From NCBI GenBank assembly GCA_002397315.1, contig DHAE01000008.1:29734-87791 (forward strand): a DNA stretch of 58,058 nt. The letters run 5' to 3'. The translations under genes and the position numbers were made by a program. Under the pieces are notes generated by a model. It was not told the origin of the DNA and ran no database searches. It was given only the letters and a program-made list of their open reading frames with translations. Below are positions 16,411 to 24,696 of the stretch, piece after piece; the first letter of the stretch is position 1, and each line of letters opens with the position of its first letter. Origin of the DNA: Comamonadaceae bacterium UBA4962 (lineage in GTDB: Bacteria > Pseudomonadota > Gammaproteobacteria > Burkholderiales > Burkholderiaceae_C).

Positions 16411-16899
16411 ATGCATGGCGTAAGCCATGGCACATACGATATGGCACTGCCGCAGGATGGCCGAAATTACTGGATGCTCCCGCAGAATCCGGAAGAGGGT
16501 GGGTATTACAACTATGGCACGCCTGGCCAGGGCGCCGGTCAATATTGCCATCCCAACTTGCTGAATTTTCTGTTGGGTGCAGGCCGTCGATGGGCCATGC
16601 TGGACCACCGCCGGTTTGGTGTCGGAAACATCAGCCTGGCAGACGGCGCCGTGTTCAGCCCGCACCGCAGTCACCGCAATGGGTTGCAGGTGGACATACG
16701 TCCGCTTCGCAAGGATGGCAGGCAGGCACCTGTGGGGTACGGCAGCCCCGACTATGATCGTGAGGGAACCGCCAGGTTGATCGAATGTTTTCGCGCCACC
16801 GGGATGGTCAGGCAGGTGTTCTTCAACGACGGGCGCATACCCCGGGTACATCCCATGGCAGGACACGACGATCATCTCCACATCGAGGTGCATGCATGA
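16411..16899 (+). CDS. M74-like murein endopeptidase, candidate interbacterial effector
   Basis: A 162-residue metallopeptidase of the MepA (penicillin-insensitive murein endopeptidase) type. The zinc motifs of the LAS superfamily are visible: His88-x6-Asp95 in SHRNGLQVD, and His155-Leu-His157 in GHDDHLHIEV. MepA cuts D-Ala-meso-DAP cross-bridges in peptidoglycan. Unlike MepA there is no signal peptide; the protein starts MHGVSHGTYDMALPQ. That is typical of effectors delivered by a secretion machine rather than of housekeeping enzymes. Its stop overlaps the start of a small exported protein (ATGA), the usual layout of an effector with its periplasmic immunity protein. Local GC content is lower than in the neighbours, suggesting transfer. 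No VgrG or other secretion gene is adjacent. Confidence 0.8.
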   Translation: MHGVSHGTYDMALPQDGRNYWMLPQNPEEGGYYNYGTPGQGAGQYCHPNLLNFLLGAGRRWAMLDHRRFGVGNISLADGAVFSPHRSHRNGLQVDIRPLRKDGRQAPVGYGSPDYDREGTARLIECFRATGMVRQVFFNDGRIPRVHPMAGHDDHLHIEVHA

Positions 16900-17282
16900 A
16901 ACGATTCGCGCAGGAGTTATTGCCGTTTATCTTTCTGATACTCGTTTTTTCGCAAGCGCACGCACAAGTGGAGTCCGACGAATGGAGGTTTCAATACAAG
17001 CCGCTCGCAGGCGCGTATGAACTGTATTCCGGAGAATTGAGCGAGCCCCGCGCGGCAGGATCATCCGGCGCCAGCCTGGCGATACGGATCGACAAGGAAG
17101 CAGCCCGGCAGATCTTCGCTCAGATGGGGCGCGATGTTCCCAACCTGTGCCCCTCAGAGCCCGGTGAACGGATGCGCCAGAAGAACGACCTGACCTGCTA
17201 CCGCAGCCGGTCCGGCAAGCACAGCTGCTACATCGGCTTCGACCTGGGCAGCGGCAAAAGCAAGGCCGGGAACATCTGCTGA
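16896..17282 (+). CDS. Small exported protein, candidate immunity to the endopeptidase
   Basis: A 128-residue protein with a clear signal peptide (MKRFAQELLPFIFLILVFSQAHA, cleavage after AHA near residue 23) and a ~105-residue mature domain. Four cysteines (NLC, LTC, HSC and the C-terminal NIC) could make two disulfides in the periplasm. No enzyme motif is seen. It overlaps the endopeptidase gene by ATGA, so the two proteins are made together. A protein that must meet a peptidoglycan-cutting toxin in the periplasm would look like this; the immunity role is inferred from layout, not from a recognised family. The ATG at 16896 is preferred over longer in-frame starts inside the upstream gene because it begins the signal peptide. 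Confidence 0.7.
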   Translation: MKRFAQELLPFIFLILVFSQAHAQVESDEWRFQYKPLAGAYELYSGELSEPRAAGSSGASLAIRIDKEAARQIFAQMGRDVPNLCPSEPGERMRQKNDLTCYRSRSGKHSCYIGFDLGSGKSKAGNIC

Positions 17283-17319
17283 TCGGGTGGGGAGGCACGC
17301 CTTGGCAGCCGCCGTGCCG

Positions 17320-18246
17320 TCATGCCCTGCCGCCGCCCCGCGTGACCCACCACGCCGCCCCGACGATCAACAACCCGCCGATCCACCCCTGCGCCGCCAT
17401 GCGCTCGCCCATCCACAGCAGGGCGATCAGCGCCCCCCACAGCGGCTCGCTGCCCATGAGCAGGGCCACGCGCGAAGGGCTGGTGCGCGATGCCGCATGG
17501 TTCTGCACGAAGAACGCGAACAGCGTGCACAGCAGCACCAGGAACGCCATGGCCCCCCAGAACGGCAGGCTGCGCGGCAGCGGCGGCCAGACGGGGCCTT
17601 GCACGGCCAGCATCAGCAGTGCCGAGCCCAGCGCCATCACGCCCATCTGCACCGCCGTCACCGTGAGCGCGGGCAGGCCGTGGCGCTGCCCGTGGCGGCG
17701 CGTGAGGCACACCATCACCCCCCGCAGGAAGGCGGCGAGCACCATCAGGCCGTCGCCCCAGGCGAGGCCGGAGGTTCCGCCGTGCTGGAACGCCAGCAGC
17801 CCGGCACCCAGCAGCGACAGGCCGGCAGCGGCCAGCACGGTGCGGCGGGGCCGTTCCCTGAGCAGCCACCATTCGCACAGCGGCGTGAAGGCCACGCAGA
17901 GGCTGATCAGGAAGGCCGCGTTCGAGGCCGTGGTCAGCGAGACGCCGAAGGTCTCGCACACGAAGATCGCCAGCAGGTTGATGCCCAGCAGCGAAGCGCC
18001 CGCGAGCGCCGCCGGCCACGACGCTCCGTCCAGCCCGCGCAGCGCCGGCAGCAGGAGCAGGAAGGTGAGCCCGAAGCGCAGCACCAGGAACTGCAGCACG
18101 GGCACCTGCCCGGTGGCGATCTTGGCGGCGCTGTAGCTGCCGCCCCAGATCACGGCCACCAGGAGCAGCAGCGCCTCGACCGGGCCGAACGCGGGCCGCC
18201 GCGGCGCATCCGCGCTTCCTGGATCCTGAATACCGCCTGCCTGCAT
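17320..18246 (-). CDS. DMT-superfamily EamA transporter
   Basis: A 308-residue inner-membrane protein with about ten predicted membrane segments in two repeated EamA halves. The first half begins EALLLLVAVIWGGSYSAAKIA and ends in the conserved glutamate region FTPLCEWWLLRE. The second half carries GSEPLWGALIALLWMGERM. Such proteins export or import small metabolites; the substrate is unknown. The gene is divergent from a LysR regulator, with 91 bases between starts, so that regulator may control it. The start at 18246 (MQAGGIQDPG) precedes the first membrane segment by about 22 residues. Confidence 0.9.
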   Translation of the reverse strand: MQAGGIQDPGSADAPRRPAFGPVEALLLLVAVIWGGSYSAAKIATGQVPVLQFLVLRFGLTFLLLLPALRGLDGASWPAALAGASLLGINLLAIFVCETFGVSLTTASNAAFLISLCVAFTPLCEWWLLRERPRRTVLAAAGLSLLGAGLLAFQHGGTSGLAWGDGLMVLAAFLRGVMVCLTRRHGQRHGLPALTVTAVQMGVMALGSALLMLAVQGPVWPPLPRSLPFWGAMAFLVLLCTLFAFFVQNHAASRTSPSRVALLMGSEPLWGALIALLWMGERMAAQGWIGGLLIVGAAWWVTRGGGRA

Positions 18247-18337
18247 TGGTGTTCCCGTGGTTCGTGCGTGCCTCCAGATTGTTCGCCGCGCACCGTGGCG
18301 GTGACTAGACTGCAGGGCAGAACAGGAGCTGTGCGCG

Positions 18338-19309
18338 GTGAGAACAGATGATTTCCTGGAGGTGGTGCATGAACTCGTGGCCTTCGTGCGCGTGGCGGAA
18401 GCCGGCAGTTTCTCCGCGGCCGCGCGCCGGCACGGGCTGACGCCCTCCGCCGTGAGCCGGCAGGTCGCCCGACTGGAGCGGACCCTGGGTGTCGCGCTGC
18501 TGCGGCGCACCACCCGCCAACTGCACCTGACGGATGCCGGGCGCGAGGTGCTGGAACGCGGGCGGGCCCTGGTGGCCGCGGCCCAGGCCACGCTGCGGGT
18601 CGCCGAAGGCCACGTGGATGCGCCCCGGGGGCTGGTGCGCCTGAGCGCCCCGAAGGCCTTTGCGCGCCACGTGCTGCACGCGCCGCTCCTGTCCTTCCTG
18701 AGTGCCTACCCCGAAGTGGACCTGCACCTGCTGGTGGAAGACCGGCCGGTGGATGCCCTGCGCGAGGGCGTCGACCTCGTCGTCCGCATGACCGACGATC
18801 CGCCCCCTGGCATGGCCGCGCGCGCGCTGATGCCCGTGCGGCAATGGGTGCTCGCCAGCCCGGGCTATCTGGCGTCGTGCGCGCGCCCCGTCCATCGCCC
18901 CGAAGACCTGGCGCTCCACAGCTGCCTGCCGCTCGGCGAGCAGGCGGGCGACAGCCGCTGGCGCTTCACCCGTTGCGCAGACGGGGGGCCGGCCGATGGC
19001 GACGGCGGCGGCCTGGACACTGCGGTGGACGTGACGGTCTCCGGCCGCTATGCCGTCAACCACAGCGAAATGCGCCTCGCGGCGATCGAGGCGGGGCTGG
19101 GCGTGGGCTGCGTGCCGGACTTCGTCGCGCGCGATGCGCTGCAGGCCGGGCGGGTGGTGCGCCTGCTGCCCGGGTGGCGCGTGGCCAGCCATTACCAGGG
19201 CACGGCCTACCTGCTGTTTCCCGCGTCCCGGCACATGCCGCCGAAGCTGCGGGCGCTGATCGATCATCTGGTGGCCGAACTGGCGCCCCGGCGCGGAGTC
19301 CGGTCCTGA
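18338..19309 (+). CDS. LysR-family transcriptional regulator
   Basis: A 323-residue regulator. The N-terminal helix-turn-helix is clear (FVRVAEAGSFSAAARRHGLTPSAVSRQVARLE, ~residues 16-47) and an effector-binding domain follows from about residue 95. It starts at a GTG (18338) with an AGGAG-like ribosome binding site 8 bases upstream. No ATG in frame fits the family start better. It is divergent from the EamA transporter and tail-to-tail with a Bug receptor gene. It belongs to the group of LysR proteins closest to AaeR/DsdC-like regulators only in the general sense of domain order; the effector cannot be predicted. Confidence 0.9.
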   Translation: MRTDDFLEVVHELVAFVRVAEAGSFSAAARRHGLTPSAVSRQVARLERTLGVALLRRTTRQLHLTDAGREVLERGRALVAAAQATLRVAEGHVDAPRGLVRLSAPKAFARHVLHAPLLSFLSAYPEVDLHLLVEDRPVDALREGVDLVVRMTDDPPPGMAARALMPVRQWVLASPGYLASCARPVHRPEDLALHSCLPLGEQAGDSRWRFTRCADGGPADGDGGGLDTAVDVTVSGRYAVNHSEMRLAAIEAGLGVGCVPDFVARDALQAGRVVRLLPGWRVASHYQGTAYLLFPASRHMPPKLRALIDHLVAELAPRRGVRS

Positions 19310-19365
19310 CGGCGCCTCGCCGCAGGTGCGATCCCCTCCGACAGGCCGTGTGACACGCGCGTACG

Positions 19366-20379
19366 CTACATGCGCTCGATGCCCGCCATCTCCACCCACT
19401 GGGCCCAGCGGCGGATGTCCTCCTGGATGAAGCGCTGCAGGTCCGGCCCGGAGCGCCACTGGTTCTCGAAGCCGCGCGCGGCATAGGCCTGCTGCACGGC
19501 GGGGTCCGCCATGGCCTGCTGCAGCGCGCGGCCCATGCCTTCCACGGCCGCGGCCGGCGTGCCGGCCGGCGCGGCCAGACCGAACCAGCCCTGCAGTTCC
19601 AGACCGGGCACGACGGAGGTGGCGGGCGGCACCTGGGGCAGCGACGGCAGCGGCCGGGGGCTGGTGACGGCGATCGGGCGCAGCCGGTCGTTCTGCAGCG
19701 CGGGCGCGGCCGAGAGCGTGTCGATGAACACGAAATCCAGCTGCCCGCCCATCAGGTCCGTGAGGATCTGCGTGACCGATTTGTACGACACCCCCTGGTA
19801 GCGCAACTGGGCGAGCACGCGCAGCAGCTCGGCCGGCACCTGGGACGACGAGCTGTAGTACCCGTAGTTCAGCGTGCCGGGCTGGGCGCGTGCGGCCGCC
19901 ACCAATTCCTGGAGGCTGCGATAGGGCGCGTCGGCGCGCACCAGCAGCACCGAGCTGAAACGGCCGAACATGCCGACCTGCACGAAATCCTTGAGCGGGT
20001 CGTAGCGCAGCTGGCGGTAGAGGCTGACGTTGGCGGCGTGCGTGGAATTGCTGGTGAGCAGGAAGGTGTAGCCGTCCGGCGCCGCGCTTTTGGCGGCCAG
20101 CGCACCCAGGATGCCCGCGGCGCCGGGGCGGTTGTCCACCACCACGGTGGCCTGCGGCAGCGTGCGCGGCACGTGGCTGGCGAAGGTGCGCGCCACGAAA
20201 TCCGCGGCGCCGCCCGCGGCGGACGGCACGATCAGGCTGATGGGCCGCGCGCCCGGCCACGGCGCGTCCGCCGCGCGCGCGGCGGGCAGGGCCAGCGTGG
20301 CGAGCGGCAGGCTGGCGAGGCCGCGCAGCAGGGTGCGGCGCTGGGGCCGCGGTGGGGTGGATGGGGCGGTGCGGCGCAT
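19366..20379 (-). CDS. Bug-family (TctC-like) solute receptor
   Basis: A 337-residue periplasmic binding protein. The signal region contains RRTLLRGLASLPLATLALPAARA, a twin-arginine-like start, with cleavage near residue 36. The mature domain shows the family pattern GARPISLIVPSAAGGAADFVAR, VVVDNRPGAAGILGALAAKSAAPDGYT and GWFGLAAPAGTP. It should bind a small carboxylate. It lies 61 bases downstream of an alpha/beta hydrolase gene on the same strand, and the pair is divergent from the LysR gene at 21349, so hydrolase, receptor and regulator probably form one unit. No TctA or TctB gene adjoins it. Confidence 0.92.
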   Translation of the reverse strand: MRRTAPSTPPRPQRRTLLRGLASLPLATLALPAARAADAPWPGARPISLIVPSAAGGAADFVARTFASHVPRTLPQATVVVDNRPGAAGILGALAAKSAAPDGYTFLLTSNSTHAANVSLYRQLRYDPLKDFVQVGMFGRFSSVLLVRADAPYRSLQELVAAARAQPGTLNYGYYSSSSQVPAELLRVLAQLRYQGVSYKSVTQILTDLMGGQLDFVFIDTLSAAPALQNDRLRPIAVTSPRPLPSLPQVPPATSVVPGLELQGWFGLAAPAGTPAAAVEGMGRALQQAMADPAVQQAYAARGFENQWRSGPDLQRFIQEDIRRWAQWVEMAGIERM

Positions 20380-20440
20380 GGGGTGTGTCTCCTGTTGGAT
20401 GTGTGGGGGATGGGGTGCGGCCGGCGGTTCCCGTGCCGCG

Positions 20441-21277
20441 TCATGCCCGGGCCGGCTGGCCGGCGAGCGCGGCCAGGAACGGGTGGAGCGCCTGCAGGTA
20501 GTGCGGCAGGCAGTCCACCATGGGCGTGTGGCCGCCGGGCAGCAAACGCCATTGCGCCGAGGGCAGGCAGGCCGCCAGTTCCTCGGCATCGGCCACGCTG
20601 CGGCGTGTGTCCCGCTCCCCGTGCAGCACCAGCACCGGGCACCGCAGCGCGGGCAGCAGCGGGCGCAGGTCCACGGCGCGCAGGCCCTCGATGCTTTGCA
20701 GCAGCGCGGCGGGCGCAAGGCTGTCCAGATAGGCGCACAGCTGCGCGAACAGCGGTGCCGGCGGCGCATGGGCGAAGCAGGTGCGCAAAAAGTCCTGCCG
20801 GGCCTGCGCGGTCCAGCCCGCGCGCACGCGCTGGGCGAAGCCCGGATCGCCATGGCGGCTGCTGTGCGCGCCGGTATTGCCCGCCACCACGCCGGCCACC
20901 GGCATCCCGGGCTGCAGCGCGGTCAGCAGGGCCAGCACTCCGCCCACGGAATAGCCCAGCACCACCACGGGGCCTGCATCGCGCTCCTGCACGCGTGAGC
21001 GCAGGGCGTCGGCCAGGCGCCGCGCCACTTCGCGCGGATCGCAGGAATGGGGGCTGTGCGGTGGCTCGGCCCAATCCACGGGCTGCACCGTCCACCCGGG
21101 GGCGTGCAGGCCGCCGAACACGGCCGGCGAGCAGCCCGCGCCGGGCAGGGCCACGAGCAACGGCCCGCGTAGCGCGCTCCAGTCGATCTCACCCATGGGC
21201 GCTGCCGGCAGAGGCTGCGTGCCGCAGGCGTCGAAGGCGGAGGGGCGAAGGACGGGCGGCGGGGGCATGGCGGGCAT
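20441..21277 (-). CDS. Alpha/beta-fold hydrolase
   Basis: A 278-residue hydrolase. Visible features are an oxyanion strand region LLVALPGAGCSP, the nucleophile elbow GYSVGG with serine as nucleophile (~residue 111), an acidic residue in LVLHGERDTRRS, and the terminal histidine in LLPGGHTPM. This is the Ser-Asp-His triad of lipases, esterases and C-C hydrolases; the substrate is unknown. The start is uncertain: ATGs lie at 21277 and 21268 and a TTG at 21286. I use 21277. It precedes the Bug receptor gene and is divergent from a LysR gene. Confidence 0.85.
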   Translation of the reverse strand: MPAMPPPPVLRPSAFDACGTQPLPAAPMGEIDWSALRGPLLVALPGAGCSPAVFGGLHAPGWTVQPVDWAEPPHSPHSCDPREVARRLADALRSRVQERDAGPVVVLGYSVGGVLALLTALQPGMPVAGVVAGNTGAHSSRHGDPGFAQRVRAGWTAQARQDFLRTCFAHAPPAPLFAQLCAYLDSLAPAALLQSIEGLRAVDLRPLLPALRCPVLVLHGERDTRRSVADAEELAACLPSAQWRLLPGGHTPMVDCLPHYLQALHPFLAALAGQPARA

Positions 21278-21297
21278 CGTAGGCAACCGCTATCGAT

Positions 21298-21323
21298 GTG
21301 GATAGGGAATAATTTTCATCCAC
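21298..21323. promoter_or_regulatory. Inverted repeat in the hydrolase/LysR divergent promoter
   Basis: GTGGAT (21298-21303) and ATCCAC (21318-21323) flank a 14-base AT-rich core containing GAATAATTT. A second short repeat, CTATC-N6-GATAG, overlaps the left arm. It lies in the 71-base gap between divergent starts, where LysR proteins normally bind and activate. Confidence 0.5.
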
Positions 21324-21348
21324 TGATAAGCAAGAGGAATCGAATCCC

Positions 21349-22260
21349 ATGGCATCCGACTTTCCGTTGCTGCCCGACCTGCCGGTCACCCAGGTGCGCC
21401 ATTTCCTGCTCGTGGCCGAGCATGGCGGATTCCAGGCGGCGGCGGACAAGGCCTTCCGCACCCAGCCGGCGATCAGCAAATCGGTGCAGGCGCTGGAGGA
21501 GCGCCTGGGCGGTGCGCTGCTGGAGCCGGGCCGGCGCTCCGTGCTCACGCCCCTGGGCCGGCAGTGCCTGCCGTTCCTGCGCGAACTGGTGCTCCACCAC
21601 GACCGCACGGCCGCGGCGGTGTCGGCCTTCGTGCGCAAGGACCGCGGCACGCTCACCGTGGCGGCCATCGCCGCGCTGGCCGGCAACTGGCTGCCGGAAC
21701 TGGTGAGCGGCTACCTGCGGGACCATCCCGGCGTCGCCGTGCGCCTGCTGGACGACAACTCGCGCAACGTGGAACGCATGGTGCGGGACGGCGAGGTGGA
21801 CTTCGGCGTGGGCAGCCTCGTGTCGGAAGCGCCGGAGATCGTGTTCGAGCCCCTGGCGGACGACGCCTTCGGCCTCGTGTGCAGCCGCCGCCATCCGCTC
21901 GCGCGGCGCCGCCAGTTGCGCTGGGACGAACTGCAGGGGCTGCCGCTGCTCGGCACCACCGCCCACCACCAACTGGCCGCCTGGCCGGAAGAGGCCCGCT
22001 GGCTGCAGGCGCCGGTGATGCAGGTCAGCACCATGCTGACGATGCTGGCGCTGCTGGAGGCCAACGTGGGCGTGACCGTGCTGGCCCGCCTCGGCGTGCC
22101 GGCTATGCTGGCCGACCGGCTGGCTTTCGTGCCGCTCGTGGCGCCCCGGCGCGAGCGCCGGCTGGGCATCCTGCGCCTGGCGGGCCAATCGCTCAGCCCG
22201 GCGGCGCAGGCGATGCGGGAGCGGTTGCTGGGGCATGCGGAAGGCTTGCGGGTTACCTGA
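21349..22260 (+). CDS. LysR-family transcriptional regulator
   Basis: A 303-residue regulator. The helix-turn-helix spans ~residues 18-50 (FLLVAEHGGFQAAADKAFRTQPAISKSVQALEERLG), and the effector domain begins near residue 92 (GTLTVAAIAALAGNWLPELVSGYL). It is divergent from the hydrolase-receptor pair and probably regulates it. The ATG at 21349 gives the usual family length. A terminator hairpin shared with ssb lies 29 bases downstream. Confidence 0.92.
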   Translation: MASDFPLLPDLPVTQVRHFLLVAEHGGFQAAADKAFRTQPAISKSVQALEERLGGALLEPGRRSVLTPLGRQCLPFLRELVLHHDRTAAAVSAFVRKDRGTLTVAAIAALAGNWLPELVSGYLRDHPGVAVRLLDDNSRNVERMVRDGEVDFGVGSLVSEAPEIVFEPLADDAFGLVCSRRHPLARRRQLRWDELQGLPLLGTTAHHQLAAWPEEARWLQAPVMQVSTMLTMLALLEANVGVTVLARLGVPAMLADRLAFVPLVAPRRERRLGILRLAGQSLSPAAQAMRERLLGHAEGLRVT

Positions 22261-22282
22261 ATCGACGCCCTTGCTCGCCCAG

Positions 22283-22317
22283 AAAAAAAGCCCCGCAGGC
22301 CAATGGCGTGCGGGGCT
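22283..22317. terminator. Rho-independent terminator of ssb (minus strand)
   Basis: AGCCCCGCA (22289-22297) pairs perfectly with TGCGGGGCT (22309-22317) around an 11-base loop. Seven A residues (22283-22289) precede it on the plus strand, which gives a U-run after the hairpin for transcripts from ssb. It may also stop the LysR transcript in the other direction. Confidence 0.85.
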
Positions 22318-22357
22318 CTGTCGTACCAGCGATGGCCGGTGCGATGGCGCTGGTGGA

Positions 22358-22930
22358 TCAGAACGGAATATCGTCGTCCATGTCGTCGAACCCCGATGCC
22401 GCCCGCGGCGCCTGGGCCGCAGGGGCCGGTGCAGGGCGGGGAGCCGGGGCCGGGCGCGGCGCGGCGGCCTGGGGTGCGGGACGGCGCGCGGGCGCCGGTG
22501 CGCTGCTGCCGCCACCGTAGCCGTCGTCGCCACCGCCATAGCCGCCGTCGTCATAGCCGCCGCCGGCACCGCCACCCTGGCCGCCGCCCATGCCCTGGCG
22601 GCTGCCGAGCATCTGCATGGTGTCGGCGCGGATTTCCGTCGTGAATTTTTCCTGGCCCGACTGGTCGGTCCACTTGCGGGTGCGCAGGCTGCCTTCGACG
22701 TAGACCTGGGACCCCTTGCGCAGGTACTGGCCCACGATTTCGGCCAGGCGGCCGTTGAAAACGACGCGGTGCCACTCGGTGGCTTCCTTGTTCTCGCCGG
22801 TGTTCTTGTCGCGCCAGCGGTCGGTGGTGGCGATGGTGACGTTGGCGACCTGGTCGCCGCTCGGGAAGGTGCGCATTTCGGGGTCGCGCCCGAGGTTGCC
22901 GACGATGATGACTTTGTTGACGGATGCCAT
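22358..22930 (-). CDS. ssb: Single-stranded DNA-binding protein
   Basis: A 190-residue SSB. The N-terminal OB fold (MASVNKVIIVGNLGRDPEMR through about residue 110) is followed by a glycine-rich and then alanine/proline-rich linker. The acidic tail DDMDDDIPF is the conserved docking tip for replication and repair partners. It coats single-stranded DNA as a tetramer. In E. coli ssb sits next to uvrA. Here they are 6.7 kb apart, with a ClC antiporter, an MFS transporter and an insert of exported-protein genes between them. No LexA box is seen in front of this gene. Confidence 0.97.
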   Translation of the reverse strand: MASVNKVIIVGNLGRDPEMRTFPSGDQVANVTIATTDRWRDKNTGENKEATEWHRVVFNGRLAEIVGQYLRKGSQVYVEGSLRTRKWTDQSGQEKFTTEIRADTMQMLGSRQGMGGGQGGGAGGGYDDGGYGGGDDGYGGGSSAPAPARRPAPQAAAPRPAPAPRPAPAPAAQAPRAASGFDDMDDDIPF

Positions 22931-23184
22931 GGTGTGAAGGGGCCTGTAGAGAATGGTGGAGGAAAGGCACTACGGCCTGCGCGGCGGCCACGGGGGCGCC
23001 GCGAAGAGGGAGCGGGCATTGTGCCCCAAGCGGCCGGAGCGTGTGTGACTGCCATGGGCCGCGCGGCCCGCCGGCTCTGCCGTTCGGTGCGCGGTGCCAC
23101 AATGGCCGTTCTGCCGCGTGCCGGGCGGGCCTGATTTCCCGGCCGCTGCGCCCGCTGCTGCGCCGGCATTCCCACTTCCCCGCC

Positions 23185-24630
23185 ATGCAACGAGAACCCG
23201 ACTTCCTGGACAACCTGCGCTCGGAACTGCGCGACGGCCGGCGCTGGCTGGAGCGCAGCATCGTGCTGGCCTACGCGGTGGTGGCCGGCCTCAGCGTGGT
23301 GGCGTTCACCATGCTGGCGGAATGGGCCTTCGGCATCTTCGAGCGCGTCCACCACTGGGGCGGCGGCTGGGCCGTGCTGCTCTGGACGCCGGCGATCACC
23401 GCGGCGGTGGTCTGGGCCACGCGGCGCTGGGTGCCGGGCGCGGCCGGCTCGGGCATTCCGCAGGTGATCGCGGCGCTGGAGCCGGGGCTCACTGTGCCGC
23501 AGCGGGGCCGCTTCGTCTCCCTGCGGCTGTCGGCGGCCAAGATCCTGCTGTCCAGCGCGGGCTTCATGGCGGGCCTCTCGATCGGGCGCGAAGGGCCGTC
23601 GGTGCAGGTGGCGGCCGGGATCATGCACCACGCCCGGCGCTGGTTCGGCCCACGCTCGGGCATCACCGCGCACGGGCTGCTGGTGGCCGGCGGCGCGGCG
23701 GGCATCGCCGCGGCCTTCAACGCGCCGCTGGCGGGCGTGGTGTTCGCCATCGAAGAGCTCTCGCGCAAGCTCGAGTCGCGCAGCAGCGGCTTGATCATCG
23801 CGGCCATCGTGCTGGCAGGCCTGATGGGGGTGTCGGCGTTCGGCAACCTGAGCTATTTCGGGCGCATCCAGGTGCCGCGGCTGGGCTGGGAGGCGCTGCT
23901 GCCGGGCCTGGCCGTCTCGCTGGCCTGCGGCGTGCTGGGCGGGCTGTTCGCCAAGCTGATGGCCGCGTCGCTCACGGGCGCGCCGGACCGTTTCAACCGC
24001 TGGCGCGCGCGCTGGCCGGTTCGCTTCGCGGCGGCCGGCGGGCTGGCGATCGCGGTGATCGGCCTCGCGACGGGCGGGGCGACCTTCGGCGCCGGCTCCG
24101 AGGCCGTGAAGCACATGCTGGCCGGCGAGGCGGACGTGCCGGCCTTCTACGTCACGCTCAAGTTCATCGCCACCTGGCTCTCGGCCTGGGTGGGTGTGCC
24201 GGGCGGCATCTTCGCGCCATCGCTCTCGATCGGCGCGGGCGTGGGCCACAACGTGGCGCTGCTGGCGGGGGTCGACGTCGCTCCGTCCATCGCGCCGGCC
24301 CTGATCGCCATGGGCATGGCCGCCTTCCTGGCGGCGGTGACGCAGGCGCCGCTCACGGCCTTCATCATCGTGATGGAGATGGTGGACGGGCACGCGCTGG
24401 TGCTGAGCCTGATGTCGTCCGCGATGCTGGCCAGCCTCGTGTCGCGCATGCTGGCGCGGCCGCTCTACGAGACCCTGGCCGCCTCGATGCTGAGCGCCGC
24501 GCACCTGCCCGAGGCGCCGCCGGACGCTGCGGAGGACCCAGGCCCGGGCGCATCGGATAGGGCCAAAACACCCGAGGCGCCCGCGACGCCCGAAACGCCG
24601 AGCACCGATCGCCCGCAGCCGGACCGCTGA
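23185..24630 (+). CDS. ClC-family chloride/proton antiporter
   Basis: A 481-residue inner-membrane protein. The three chloride-site motifs are present: GSGIP (~residues 90-94), GREGP (~132-136) with the gating glutamate, and GGIFAP (~340). The second proton glutamate region of exchanger-type ClCs is retained as VFAIEE. The protein should therefore be a 2Cl-/H+ exchanger rather than a channel, with a role in acid resistance or ion balance. A ~45-residue Pro/Ala/Glu-rich C-terminal tail is unlikely to be structured. It is divergent from ssb; the 254-base gap between them holds no gene or obvious structure. Confidence 0.93.
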   Translation: MQREPDFLDNLRSELRDGRRWLERSIVLAYAVVAGLSVVAFTMLAEWAFGIFERVHHWGGGWAVLLWTPAITAAVVWATRRWVPGAAGSGIPQVIAALEPGLTVPQRGRFVSLRLSAAKILLSSAGFMAGLSIGREGPSVQVAAGIMHHARRWFGPRSGITAHGLLVAGGAAGIAAAFNAPLAGVVFAIEELSRKLESRSSGLIIAAIVLAGLMGVSAFGNLSYFGRIQVPRLGWEALLPGLAVSLACGVLGGLFAKLMAASLTGAPDRFNRWRARWPVRFAAAGGLAIAVIGLATGGATFGAGSEAVKHMLAGEADVPAFYVTLKFIATWLSAWVGVPGGIFAPSLSIGAGVGHNVALLAGVDVAPSIAPALIAMGMAAFLAAVTQAPLTAFIIVMEMVDGHALVLSLMSSAMLASLVSRMLARPLYETLAASMLSAAHLPEAPPDAAEDPGPGASDRAKTPEAPATPETPSTDRPQPDR

Positions 24631-24696
24631 CCGGGCCTCCAGCCGCCCGGCTTCCCCGAGTCCCTCGCGCGCGGCTGGGGCTGTAACCGCTGCCGC

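Noticed and set aside
16785..16895. Longer start for the candidate immunity protein
   Set aside because: The longer frame lies inside the endopeptidase gene and would bury the signal peptide. The ATGA-overlapping ATG at 16896 fits both export and coupling.
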